Of a DNA stretch of 8,472 nt, positions 1-5,992 are shown in pieces. This DNA is from Desulfobacterales bacterium (GTDB taxonomy: Bacteria > Desulfobacterota > Desulfobacteria > Desulfobacterales > UBA11574), in NCBI GenBank assembly GCA_030601485.1, contig JAUVTO010000070.1:1-8472 (forward strand), written 5' to 3'. Position numbers and translations under genes: made by a program. Under the pieces are notes generated by a model. It saw nothing but the letters and a program-made list of their open reading frames with translations, did no database searches and had not been told where the DNA came from. Position 1 is the first letter of the stretch. Each line of letters opens with the position of its first letter.

Positions 1-80
1 TTGACCGAAAACCCCATAAAGCGGAATTCAGCTCTAATCGTGCCGCTACCAACTCTATGAATTTATTTTGGTTTTTAAAT

Positions 81-110
81 CAACAATCATCAATCGCCAA
101 TCAACAATCG
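81..110. repeat. Short degenerate tandem repeat downstream of ribBA
   Basis: On the plus strand this stretch is built from variants of CAACAATC, ATCAATCG and CCAATCAACAATCG, so on the transcribed (minus) strand it reads as repeated GATTGTTGATTG-like units. It directly follows the hairpin after ribBA and continues into a T-rich sequence. I see no gene in 1-141. A lumazine synthase gene (ribH), often next in this gene order, may lie beyond the left edge, but nothing here supports it. The repeat is seen directly; its function is unknown. Confidence 0.6.
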
Positions 111-138
111 TGCCTGAACGGGGTTTTCGTTCAGGCAC
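110..138 (-). terminator. 11-bp hairpin just after ribBA, possible terminator
   Basis: The arms at 110-120 and 128-138 are perfect inverted complements (GTGCCTGAACG and CGTTCAGGCAC) around a 7-nt loop. The hairpin begins 3 nt after the ribBA stop codon in the direction of transcription. The following sequence on the minus strand is GATTGTTGATTGG-like, which is T-rich but not an uninterrupted T-tract. It could be an intrinsic terminator with a poor tail, an mRNA 3'-end stabiliser, or part of a repeat element together with 81-110. The stem is certain; its role is inferred from position. Confidence 0.5.
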
Positions 139-141
139 TAG

Positions 142-1356
142 TTAGGGTATTGTATCAATATTTAACAGATGTCCCATCTTAAGTTTTTTGCACTCAAGAT
201 ACCCGACATTATATTTATTGGGTTTTATTTCAATCTCTACCTGCTCTACAATACTGAGCCCATATCCTTCAAGACCGACCATTTTTTTGGGATTATTTGT
301 AATAAGCTTCATCTTTTTAACCCCAAGTTCCACAAGAATCTGGGCGCCGATGCCGTAATTTCTCATATCCGGCTTGAATCCGAGTTCTACGTTTGCCTCG
401 ACCGTGTCAAGACCGTGATCCTGGAGTGCATATGCTTTTAGTTTGTTAACAAGGCCGATACCTCTCCCCTCCTGGCGGATATAAAGCAATACTCCGGACC
501 CTTCCTTGTCGATCATTTCCATGGCCTTATGCAGTTGTTCTCCACAGTCGCAGCGGAGTGAACCGAAAATATCTCCTGTCAGGCATTCCGAATGAACCCG
601 AACAAGCACAGGCTTGTTGGAATCAATTTCACCCTTCACCATGGCGATATGAAGCAAATCATCCACATCATTTTCAAAAACAATGGCTTTGAATTCTCCG
701 GCAATTGAAGTGGGGACAACCGTTTCCACTGCTCTTCTCACAAATGATTCGGTGCGCATTCGGTATTCAATGAGATCGGCGATGGTACATATTTTTATAT
801 CATGTTTTTTACTGAATTTTTCCAAGACCGGCATTCTGGCCATGGTACCGTCTTCATCCATGATTTCACAAATTACGCCGGCAGGATTTAAACCGGCAAG
901 ACGGGCCAGATCTATAGATCCTTCAGTCTGGCCGGCACGCACCATCACTCCGCCTTGTTTGCCTCTCAGGGGGAATACATGTCCGGGCCGCACAAGATCA
1001 CTCGGTTTGGAATTATCTGCCACGGCCGTAAGGATCGTGGTAGCACGGTCCGCAGCAGAAATACCGGTCGTTACGCCGCATCGCGCTTCGATGGATACTG
1101 TAAAACCAGTCTGAAACCGTGATGTATTGTTGTCCACCATCAGCGGGAGGTCAAGGGAATCGATCTTTTCCCCAGTCATGGAGAGGCATATGAGTCCTCG
1201 ACCGTATTTTGCCATGAAATTAATGGCTTCAGGTGTAACCGCTTGGGCAGCCATTGTAAGATCGCCCTCATTTTCTCGGTCTACATCATCAACGAGAATG
1301 ACCATACGTCCAGCCTTTATTTCTTTAATGGCATCTTCAGTGGATATAAGTGACAT
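142..1356 (-). CDS. ribBA: Bifunctional 3,4-dihydroxy-2-butanone-4-phosphate synthase / GTP cyclohydrolase II
   Basis: This cytosolic enzyme makes both precursors of riboflavin: the four-carbon unit from ribulose-5-phosphate (N-terminal RibB domain, about residues 1-200) and the pyrimidine intermediate from GTP (C-terminal RibA domain, about 205-395). The RibB acidic motif DDVDRENEGD is at 23-32 and RPGH at 123-126. RibA shows the zinc cysteines C258, C269 and C271 (HSEC...LRCDC), the RQEGRGIGL motif near 294-302 and the usual KMGHLL end. The length of 404 aa is normal for the fusion. The ATG is preceded by GGAG, 13 nt upstream, which is a rather long spacing. Oddity: the position where E. 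coli RibB has its metal-binding His in GHTEA is Gln143 here (AGQTEG, codon CAG at 928-930). It is the last rib gene in the window, 174 nt after ribE. Confidence 0.97.
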   Translation of the reverse strand: MSLISTEDAIKEIKAGRMVILVDDVDRENEGDLTMAAQAVTPEAINFMAKYGRGLICLSMTGEKIDSLDLPLMVDNNTSRFQTGFTVSIEARCGVTTGISAADRATTILTAVADNSKPSDLVRPGHVFPLRGKQGGVMVRAGQTEGSIDLARLAGLNPAGVICEIMDEDGTMARMPVLEKFSKKHDIKICTIADLIEYRMRTESFVRRAVETVVPTSIAGEFKAIVFENDVDDLLHIAMVKGEIDSNKPVLVRVHSECLTGDIFGSLRCDCGEQLHKAMEMIDKEGSGVLLYIRQEGRGIGLVNKLKAYALQDHGLDTVEANVELGFKPDMRNYGIGAQILVELGVKKMKLITNNPKKMVGLEGYGLSIVEQVEIEIKPNKYNVGYLECKKLKMGHLLNIDTIP

Positions 1357-1375
1357 TATAAATTATTTTCTCCTA

Positions 1376-1517
1376 TAAATAAAACCACGGATAAACACAA
1401 ATAAACACGAATTTAAATAAAATAGCATACCACAATTTTCAGGTATTTTTTACATGTCCATTTGTGTGCATTAGCGTCCATTTGCGGTTAAATAAAACCA
1501 CGGATGAACACTGGATA
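1376..1517. repeat. CCACGGAT-type repeat cluster in the ribE-ribBA spacer
   Basis: A 23-nt direct repeat starting TAAATAAAACCACGGAT occurs at 1376-1398 and 1489-1511 with one mismatch. Between them, 1454-1490 carries the same kind of sequence in the opposite orientation (TGTCCATTTGTG, GTCCATTTGCGGTTA), so 1383-1412 and 1454-1490 form a degenerate inverted pair. The first copy ends only 2 nt from the GGAG of ribBA, and a TAAATAAAACC start also covers the last codons and stop of ribE (1531-1541). The 174-nt spacer holds no gene. A weak extended -10 (TGGTATGCT, 1424-1432, minus strand) is visible but has no -35. Similar 'ACCACGGATGAACAC' repeats are, from memory, common in spacers of environmental anaerobes. 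Confidence 0.7.
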
Positions 1518-1530
1518 ATAGGTAATGGAT

Positions 1531-2193
1531 TTAAATAAAACCGGTTTTGGCCAGAAATTGCATATCGATAGACCGCCCGGTTTTATCTTTTTTATCATGG
1601 TTTTGTATTGTTGTGACAAAGCGTTCAACATATTTTCCGATCATATCCGTTTCAATATTAACCGAATCCCCGACCTTGCTGATCGCCATAGTTGTCAATT
1701 TTGCAGTATGTGGGATTATGCTCACCTCAAAACTGCCGCGAACGCAGGTGTTGATCGTAAGGCTGATACCGTCCACGGCAATCGAACCTTTTTTTATCAT
1801 GTAACGAGAAAAGGATTCAGGCACTCCGATCGTGACAATGACGGCATTGCCTTTGTTTTGTTTCTGTTTTATGGTTCCCATGCCGTCGATATGTCCTGAA
1901 ACAAGATGACCGTCTATGCGTCCGGAAAGCTGAAGGGCACGCTCAAGGTTCACACGATCTCCGATCTTTGCCCTGCCAAAGGTTGTCCTTGCGAGCGTTT
2001 CAGGTGACACATCAACTTGAAACCGTTTTCCATTGACCATAACTACTGTCAGACAGACACCGCTAACGGAAATACTGTCTCCGATCCTGGTCTGCTCAAG
2101 AACAAAATCCGCGTTAAAAGAAAAACGTTTCCCCTGGCCTTCAGACCGTATCTCAATAATGGTTCCCAGACCTTCTATGATTCCGGTAAACAT
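1531..2193 (-). CDS. ribE: Riboflavin synthase, alpha chain
   Basis: It catalyses the last step of riboflavin synthesis, the dismutation of two 6,7-dimethyl-8-ribityllumazine molecules. The protein has 220 aa, normal for the family, and shows its tandem beta-barrel repeats: repeat 1 opens with MFTGIIE and contains SVSGVCLTV (42-50); repeat 2 contains GHLVSGHIDGMG (95-106), VDGISLTIN (140-148), IPHTAKLTT (160-168) and VNIETDMIGKYVER (178-191). The start is fixed by the canonical MFTGIIE N terminus. No Shine-Dalgarno is visible: the 20 nt before ATG read CGCCCATTTTTTAATTT-like, so initiation may rely on the A/U-rich leader. It lies between ribD (146 nt) and ribBA (174 nt), with a promoter-like pair upstream at 2282-2311. 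The last residues (KTGFI, then TAA) coincide with the edge of the neighbouring repeat. Confidence 0.97.
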   Translation of the reverse strand: MFTGIIEGLGTIIEIRSEGQGKRFSFNADFVLEQTRIGDSISVSGVCLTVVMVNGKRFQVDVSPETLARTTFGRAKIGDRVNLERALQLSGRIDGHLVSGHIDGMGTIKQKQNKGNAVIVTIGVPESFSRYMIKKGSIAVDGISLTINTCVRGSFEVSIIPHTAKLTTMAISKVGDSVNIETDMIGKYVERFVTTIQNHDKKDKTGRSIDMQFLAKTGFI

Positions 2194-2224
2194 AAATTAA
2201 AAAATGGGCGATAATGCTACCCCT

Positions 2225-2238
2225 AACTTCTGAAAGTT
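2225..2238 (-). other. Small hairpin in the ribE leader
   Basis: The sequence forms a 5-bp stem (AACTT/AAGTT) with a 4-nt loop, about 30 nt upstream of the ribE start. It is A/T-rich and weak. It may have no function and is recorded only because this leader lacks a Shine-Dalgarno. Confidence 0.25.
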
Positions 2239-2249
2239 TCATATCGGTA

Positions 2250-2282
2250 TGCGAATATTGATAATAAGGTCTCAATACCGCA
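2250..2282 (-). other. Stem-loop in the ribD-ribE spacer
   Basis: On the minus strand TGCGGTATTGA pairs with TCAATATTCGCA (10 bp, small internal loop) around a 10-nt loop GACCTTATTA. It overlaps the -10 and presumed start region of the candidate ribE promoter, so it is unlikely to form fully in a transcript starting there, but it could form in read-through RNA from ribD. None of the conserved FMN riboswitch (RFN) blocks that I would recognise are present in this spacer. Confidence 0.35.
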
Positions 2283-2311
2283 TTGTAAATATCCAAAATT
2301 ATTTCTTTCAA
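2282..2311 (-). promoter_or_regulatory. Candidate sigma-70-type promoter for ribE-ribBA
   Basis: On the minus strand TTGAAA (2306-2311) and TACAAT (2282-2287) are separated by 18 nt; each hexamer matches the consensus at 5 of 6 positions. The predicted start is near 2275, giving ribE a leader of about 80 nt. It sits in the 146-nt gap after ribD, where an internal promoter would make sense. The call is by motif only, in A/T-rich DNA where chance matches are common. Confidence 0.45.
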
Positions 2312-2339
2312 AAAAAGTTAATTCAGATTTCAGGTTAGA

Positions 2340-3449
2340 TCACTTGTCAATATACCCTTGGATCATAACATCGTTTCCGAATTGCCTGACAGTAATGTCT
2401 TTCACCGGTATGCAATCCTTCATCAAATCCACACCCTGTCCTCTACATATCGGCACACCATCATCTCCGCCAAGGATTTTTGGAGCGTAGAAAAAGAAAA
2501 TTTTATCAACAATTCCGGCGGACAGGGCTGATGCAATAACCCGGCTGCCTCCTTCTATCAGAAGACTGGTTATACCCAATGCCCCTAATCGGTCCATAAA
2601 TATATCAAGATCGATCAGACCGTTCTTGACAGGCGACTCAATAATCTTTGCACCCTGTTGTTCTATTCTGGCTTTTTTATCCTCTGAAACCGAATAACCG
2701 GTTATAATGATTGTATCAGAATCAGAATCGAGCCGCAACAGCTTAGCATCTTCAATAATTTTAAGATGGGTATCAAGAACAATCCTCACCGGATCAAGGC
2801 CCTTTAGATCTCCAATGCTGTTTTCCAGCCGGGTGGTTAGACTGGGGTCATCTTTTTCTACCGTATTAATGCCGACCATAATAGCGTCCACAGCATGCCG
2901 AAGCCGGTGGACAAATTTTCTTGATTCTTCACCGGTAACCCACTGGGAATCCCCGGTTCTTGTTGCAATCCTCCCGTCCAACGTGGCCGCACATTTGATA
3001 ATTGTAAATGGACGGTTTGTCTTAACGTATTTTATAAATATTTCATTAAGTCTTTCCGCTTGTTCCTCACAAACACCCGTTTTAATACTGATTCCCCGGT
3101 GCTTTAAATAATCTATACCCCCTCCCTTAACGTCCGGATTCGGGTCATGCATCGCAACAACGACCCGTTTGATGCCGGCCGCAAGTATCTTTTCGGTGCA
3201 GGGAGACGTTCGTCCGGTATGATTGCAAGGCTCAAGGGTAACATAAAGCGTTGCGCCTTGTGCCAAAGCTCCGGCATCATCTATGGCATTAACTTCGGCA
3301 TGAGCTTTGCCCGCAGCATGATGGCATCCTTTCCCTACGACCTTTCCCTCTTTAACAATTATGGCACCGACCATGGGGTTGGGAGAAGTAAAGCCCTCTC
3401 CCTTTTTTGCAAGGCCAAGTGCCATTTTCATGAAATATTCGTCGTGCAT
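2340..3449 (-). CDS. ribD: Bifunctional diaminohydroxyphosphoribosylaminopyrimidine deaminase / 5-amino-6-(5-phosphoribosylamino)uracil reductase
   Basis: It performs the second and third steps of the GTP branch of riboflavin synthesis, deamination of the pyrimidine ring and NADPH-dependent reduction of the ribose. The N-terminal deaminase domain (about 1-145) has the zinc site H50-A-E52 with C75 and C84 (TLEPCNHTGRTSPC). The C-terminal reductase domain (about 147-369) has IKCAATLDGRIATRTGDSQW (151-170), the GINTVEKDDPSLTTR stretch (193-207) and LLIEGGS (297-303). At 369 aa it is close to E. coli RibD (367), and both halves look intact. The ATG lies 10 nt after the nrdR stop with a modest GACGGGA ribosome site, so it is probably translated from the same message as nrdR. 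The first residues, MHDEYFMKMAL, match the usual RibD start. Confidence 0.97.
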   Translation of the reverse strand: MHDEYFMKMALGLAKKGEGFTSPNPMVGAIIVKEGKVVGKGCHHAAGKAHAEVNAIDDAGALAQGATLYVTLEPCNHTGRTSPCTEKILAAGIKRVVVAMHDPNPDVKGGGIDYLKHRGISIKTGVCEEQAERLNEIFIKYVKTNRPFTIIKCAATLDGRIATRTGDSQWVTGEESRKFVHRLRHAVDAIMVGINTVEKDDPSLTTRLENSIGDLKGLDPVRIVLDTHLKIIEDAKLLRLDSDSDTIIITGYSVSEDKKARIEQQGAKIIESPVKNGLIDLDIFMDRLGALGITSLLIEGGSRVIASALSAGIVDKIFFFYAPKILGGDDGVPICRGQGVDLMKDCIPVKDITVRQFGNDVMIQGYIDK

Positions 3450-3459
3450 TATTTCCCGT

Positions 3460-3924
3460 CTATTCGGGTTTATGTTCGCTCAAAAGGCTTTTTAATTCAG
3501 AAACAAAATCGTTTACATCTTTGAATTCTCTATACACGGAAGCAAATCTTACGTATGCAACATCGTCTATTTCATGAAGTTTGGCCATGACTTTTTCGCC
3601 GATTTTGTGGGAAGGTATCTCCTTTTCACCGGATTCTCTGAGATCACGTTCCAGCTCATCAAGAAATTCTTCAATAATATTAACACTTATATTTCGCTTC
3701 TGGCAGGCCTTTTGGATGCCCGAACGTAATTTCTCAATGGAAAAGACTTCTCGACGTCCATCCTTTTTGATGATCATTACAGGGATTTCTTCAATATGCT
3801 CGTAGGTTGTAAATCGTCTACTACATACCAGGCATTCCCTGCGCCTGCGAATGACATTCCCATCCTTGCTCAATCTAGAGTCGATAACTTTGTTGTTAAT
3901 TTCTCCACAAAATGGACATTTCAT
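3460..3924 (-). CDS. nrdR: Transcriptional repressor NrdR
   Basis: This is a 154-aa zinc-ribbon/ATP-cone repressor that senses dATP/ATP and turns down ribonucleotide reductase genes. The N-terminal zinc ribbon has C3, C6, C31 and C34 (MKCPFCG...ECLVC), followed by SRRFTTYE (35-42). The ATP-cone covers about 49-139, with the nucleotide-binding VIIKKDGRRE-like stretch (VMIIKKDGRREVFS, 49-62). The frame stays open 9 codons further upstream to an ATG at 3951, but ATG 3924 is chosen because it gives the universal MKCPFCG start and has a strong GGGAGG 5 nt upstream; the longer start would overlap the deaminase gene. It starts 13 nt after the deaminase stop, suggesting translational coupling. I saw no obvious NrdR box in the window, so its targets are presumably elsewhere. 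Confidence 0.97.
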   Translation of the reverse strand: MKCPFCGEINNKVIDSRLSKDGNVIRRRRECLVCSRRFTTYEHIEEIPVMIIKKDGRREVFSIEKLRSGIQKACQKRNISVNIIEEFLDELERDLRESGEKEIPSHKIGEKVMAKLHEIDDVAYVRFASVYREFKDVNDFVSELKSLLSEHKPE

Positions 3925-3929
3925 GAATT

Positions 3930-3935
3930 CCTCCC
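3930..3935 (-). promoter_or_regulatory. Shine-Dalgarno fixing the nrdR start
   Basis: GGGAGG on the minus strand lies 5 nt before ATG 3924 and 2 nt after the deaminase stop codon. It supports the shorter nrdR start over the in-frame ATG at 3951. Confidence 0.85.
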
Positions 3936-3937
3936 TG

Positions 3938-4399
3938 CTAACCGGCATCAAATTGAATTAAGTTAATACCTGCCTCTGTAAACATTTCTTTTGACATGGC
4001 GTCTGCATAACCGGAATGGTAGCAAATTTTCTTTATTCCGGCATTGATGATCATTTTAGCACATATGGAACACGGTATGTTCGTACAGAAAAGAGTTGCA
4101 TCCTTTATGGAAACACCATGATAAGCGGCCTGAATAATCGCATTCTGCTCAGCATGTATGCCCCGGCACAGTTCATGTCTCTCACCCGAGGGCACATTTA
4201 ATTCTTCACGCAGGCATCCGATTTCAATGCAGTGTTTAATACCGGTCGGGGCACCGTTATAGCCGGTAGACAGAATTCTTTTATCCTTTACGATCAAAGC
4301 GCCTACAGCCCGCCGGAGACATGTAGAACGTTTGGCCACCAGAAACGTAATATCCATAAAATAGGTTTGCCATGAAGGGCGATTTTTTTTCCGAGACAC
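3938..4399 (-). CDS. comEB: Deoxycytidylate (dCMP) deaminase
   Basis: It is predicted to convert dCMP to dUMP, the substrate of thymidylate synthase. The 153-aa protein has the zinc-dependent deaminase signature: H82-A-E84 (GIHAEQNAII) and C110-S-I-C113 (NIPCSICAK). It also has the GYNGAPTG substrate-loop motif (46-53) typical of dCMP deaminases rather than cytidine or tRNA-adenosine deaminases. Extra cysteines C57, C62 and C78 are in a region where relatives can hold a structural zinc. The start is GTG: the only upstream in-frame codons lead back to the glyA stop (TAA), without ATG. CGGGA (4408-4412) lies 8 nt upstream. The message has A7 right before the GTG and A8 over codons 4-6. Gaps are 18 nt from glyA and 13 nt to nrdR. 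The symbol follows the Bacillus homologue; a competence role is not implied. Confidence 0.92.
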   Translation of the reverse strand: MSRKKNRPSWQTYFMDITFLVAKRSTCLRRAVGALIVKDKRILSTGYNGAPTGIKHCIEIGCLREELNVPSGERHELCRGIHAEQNAIIQAAYHGVSIKDATLFCTNIPCSICAKMIINAGIKKICYHSGYADAMSKEMFTEAGINLIQFDAG

Positions 4400-4417
4400 T
4401 TTTTTTATCCCGCCACT

Positions 4418-5668
4418 TTAGACCAAATTACCATAAAGAGGAAAAGTTTCACAAAGCTCGCGAACTTTTGTCTTTGTATTCATAATAAGACCGTCATTGT
4501 CGTAATTTTGGAGCACATCGACAATAAGGTCCGCGATTATTCGCATCTCCGGGGTTTTCATACCTCTTGTGGTAACAGCAGGCGTTCCGATACGAATACC
4601 GCTGGTTACGGACGGCCCGAGCTTTTCGAATGGTATAGAGTTTTTGTTAACGGTAATTCCGGCATGGACCAGTGCGTCTTCAGCATCTTTTCCGGTTATA
4701 TTAAGATCCCTTAAATCGACAATCATCATATGGTTATCGGTGCCGCCCGAAACCAGTTTTATACCCTGGTCCATCAAACAGTTTGCAAGAACCTTTGCAT
4801 TTTTAACGATATTTTTCTGATACGCCGCAAACGAATCGCTCAACGCTTCCTTGAAAGCAACAGCTTTAGCCGCAATGACATGCATCAGCGGCCCCCCCTG
4901 AATTCCGGGGAATATTTGTTTATTCAATTTATCGCTATAGTCGGTTTTGGCCAGAATCAAGCCCCCGCGAGGGCCTCTCAATGTTTTGTGAGTTGTTGAA
5001 GTTGTGACATCCGCAAAAGGGATGGGAGAAGGATGAAGCCCGGCTGCCACCAGTCCGGCGATGTGGGCCATATCCGCCATCAAATAAGCGTTTACCGATT
5101 CGGCAATTTGGCCAAATGCTTCAAAATTTATGATACGCGGGTAGGCGCTTGCACCGGCAATAATCAGCTTTGGCCGGTGCTTTTCCGCCAACACCGCCAA
5201 TTCTTTGTAGTCGATGGTTTGGGTATCCCGGTTTACGCCGTAGTGGAAAAAATTATAAAGCTTTCCTGAAAAACTGACCGGACTTCCGTGTGTAAGGTGT
5301 CCGCCATGGGACAAATTCATTCCAAGAACCGTGTCTCCCGGCTCTAACAGTGCAAAATATACCGCCATATTTGCCTGTGACCCGGAGTGGGGCTGGACAT
5401 TGGCATAGGGAGCATTGAATAATTTTTTGGCCCGATTTATGGCCAGTTTTTCAGCAATATCAACATATTCACATCCACCATAATAACGATTATCCGGATA
5501 ACCTTCAGCATATTTATTGGTGAAAACACTTCCCTGAACGGCCATGACCGCCGGGCTGGCAATATTTTCCGACGCAATAAGCTCCAAGGTGTTTTTCTGC
5601 CTGTCGATCTCCATGTTGATTGCACCGGCAATCTCATGATCTACATTCTCAATAAGTTTCAAGTCCAC
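4418..5668 (-). CDS. glyA: Serine hydroxymethyltransferase
   Basis: This PLP enzyme interconverts serine plus THF with glycine plus 5,10-methylene-THF, feeding one-carbon units to thymidylate, purines and methionine. The 416-aa protein is of normal bacterial length and shows ELIASENIAS (29-38), NKYAEGYPDNRYYGG (51-65), HSGSQAN (94-100), MADMAHIAGLVAAG (197-210) and the PLP lysine K228 in TTSTTHKTLRGPRGG (222-236). The start is GTG at 5668: an in-frame TGA lies two codons upstream (its last base at 5672), and AGAAGGGA is 7 nt upstream. Two ATGs just before it are out of frame. It heads the compact glyA-deaminase-nrdR-ribD group, after a 324-nt repeat-bearing spacer that separates it from rpiB. 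Confidence 0.98.
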   Translation of the reverse strand: MDLKLIENVDHEIAGAINMEIDRQKNTLELIASENIASPAVMAVQGSVFTNKYAEGYPDNRYYGGCEYVDIAEKLAINRAKKLFNAPYANVQPHSGSQANMAVYFALLEPGDTVLGMNLSHGGHLTHGSPVSFSGKLYNFFHYGVNRDTQTIDYKELAVLAEKHRPKLIIAGASAYPRIINFEAFGQIAESVNAYLMADMAHIAGLVAAGLHPSPIPFADVTTSTTHKTLRGPRGGLILAKTDYSDKLNKQIFPGIQGGPLMHVIAAKAVAFKEALSDSFAAYQKNIVKNAKVLANCLMDQGIKLVSGGTDNHMMIVDLRDLNITGKDAEDALVHAGITVNKNSIPFEKLGPSVTSGIRIGTPAVTTRGMKTPEMRIIADLIVDVLQNYDNDGLIMNTKTKVRELCETFPLYGNLV

Positions 5669-5675
5669 ACATCAT

Positions 5676-5683
5676 TCCCTTCT
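5676..5683 (-). promoter_or_regulatory. Shine-Dalgarno for the GTG start of glyA
   Basis: AGAAGGGA on the minus strand lies 7 nt before GTG 5668. Together with the in-frame TGA immediately upstream it fixes the unusual start codon. Confidence 0.75.
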
Positions 5684-5710
5684 CTAATGATTGTGCTTTC
5701 GGATTTCGTT

Positions 5711-5920
5711 AAAGTGAACTAAGTCCATATATTCATAAATACGGTAACGCATTTATAACTTGGTTTATTCATTCTATGTGTGCAAAAGTGTAAAGTGCCT
5801 AAAGTGAACTAACGTGCCTAAAGTTAAGGTATTCTATCAATTTCAATTATAATCGATCGCGCTGAAAGCGCGTTCCTCAACTTTAGCTCACTTTAGGCAC
5901 TTCAAACTTCAAACTTTTAG
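5711..5920. repeat. AAGTGCCTAAAGTGA-type palindromic repeat in the rpiB-glyA spacer
   Basis: The 324-nt gap 5669-5992 holds no gene. A 20-nt arm at 5793-5812 (AAGTGCCTAAAGTGAACTAA) matches the reverse complement of 5883-5902 with one mismatch, 70 nt apart. An inner 10-nt pair (5820-5829 with 5875-5884) also matches with one mismatch, and GTGCCTAAAGT occurs twice in the left arm (5795-5805 and 5814-5824). A further copy of AAAGTGAACTAA is at 5711-5722. At the centre is a GC-rich hairpin, CGCGCT-GAA-AGCGCG (5858-5872), beside a palindromic TATAAT (5846-5853). The whole looks like a small palindromic mobile or REP-like element. As a terminator it lacks a clear T-tract. Confidence 0.75.
5735..5756 (-). 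other. 9-bp stem-loop in the glyA leader
   Basis: On the minus strand ATAAATGCG pairs with CGTATTTAT (one G-U pair) around the tetraloop TTAC, about 67 nt before the glyA start. No T-tract follows. I recognise no glycine or THF riboswitch core here. Its role, if any, is unknown; it could be a processing site or part of the adjoining repeat. Confidence 0.45.
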
Positions 5921-5992
5921 AATTCAACTTATACGGGCTAGTTGTCTTGACAAAAATACGTAATCGAATTTACGAATTAGAGCACTAAGCGC

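Noticed and set aside
1..60. Start of ribH at the left edge
   Set aside because: An ATG on the minus strand near 14-16 leads to MGFSV, which does not resemble a RibH N terminus, and there is no ribosome site before it.
683..1114. Long open frame on the plus strand opposite ribBA, and similar plus-strand frames elsewhere
   Set aside because: They lie antisense to clearly conserved genes, lack recognisable motifs and ribosome sites, and are expected by-products of codon use.
1357..2339. FMN riboswitch in the spacers before ribBA and ribE
   Set aside because: I looked for the conserved RFN sequence blocks in 1357-1530 and 2194-2339 and found none; the hairpins present are short and A/T-rich.
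3925..3951. Longer nrdR reading frame starting at ATG 3951
   Set aside because: The strong GGGAGG lies downstream of that ATG and 5 nt before ATG 3924, which gives the universal MKCPFCG start; the extension would overlap the dCMP deaminase gene.
5671..5676. ATGATG just upstream of glyA as the start codon
   Set aside because: Both ATGs are out of frame with GlyA, and the frame they open ends after a few codons; GTG 5668 is in frame directly after a TGA stop.
5858..5872. GC hairpin as an intrinsic terminator of rpiB
   Set aside because: The stem is only 6 bp and is followed on the minus strand by ATCGATTATAATTG, not a T-tract; it fits better as the core of the palindromic repeat.
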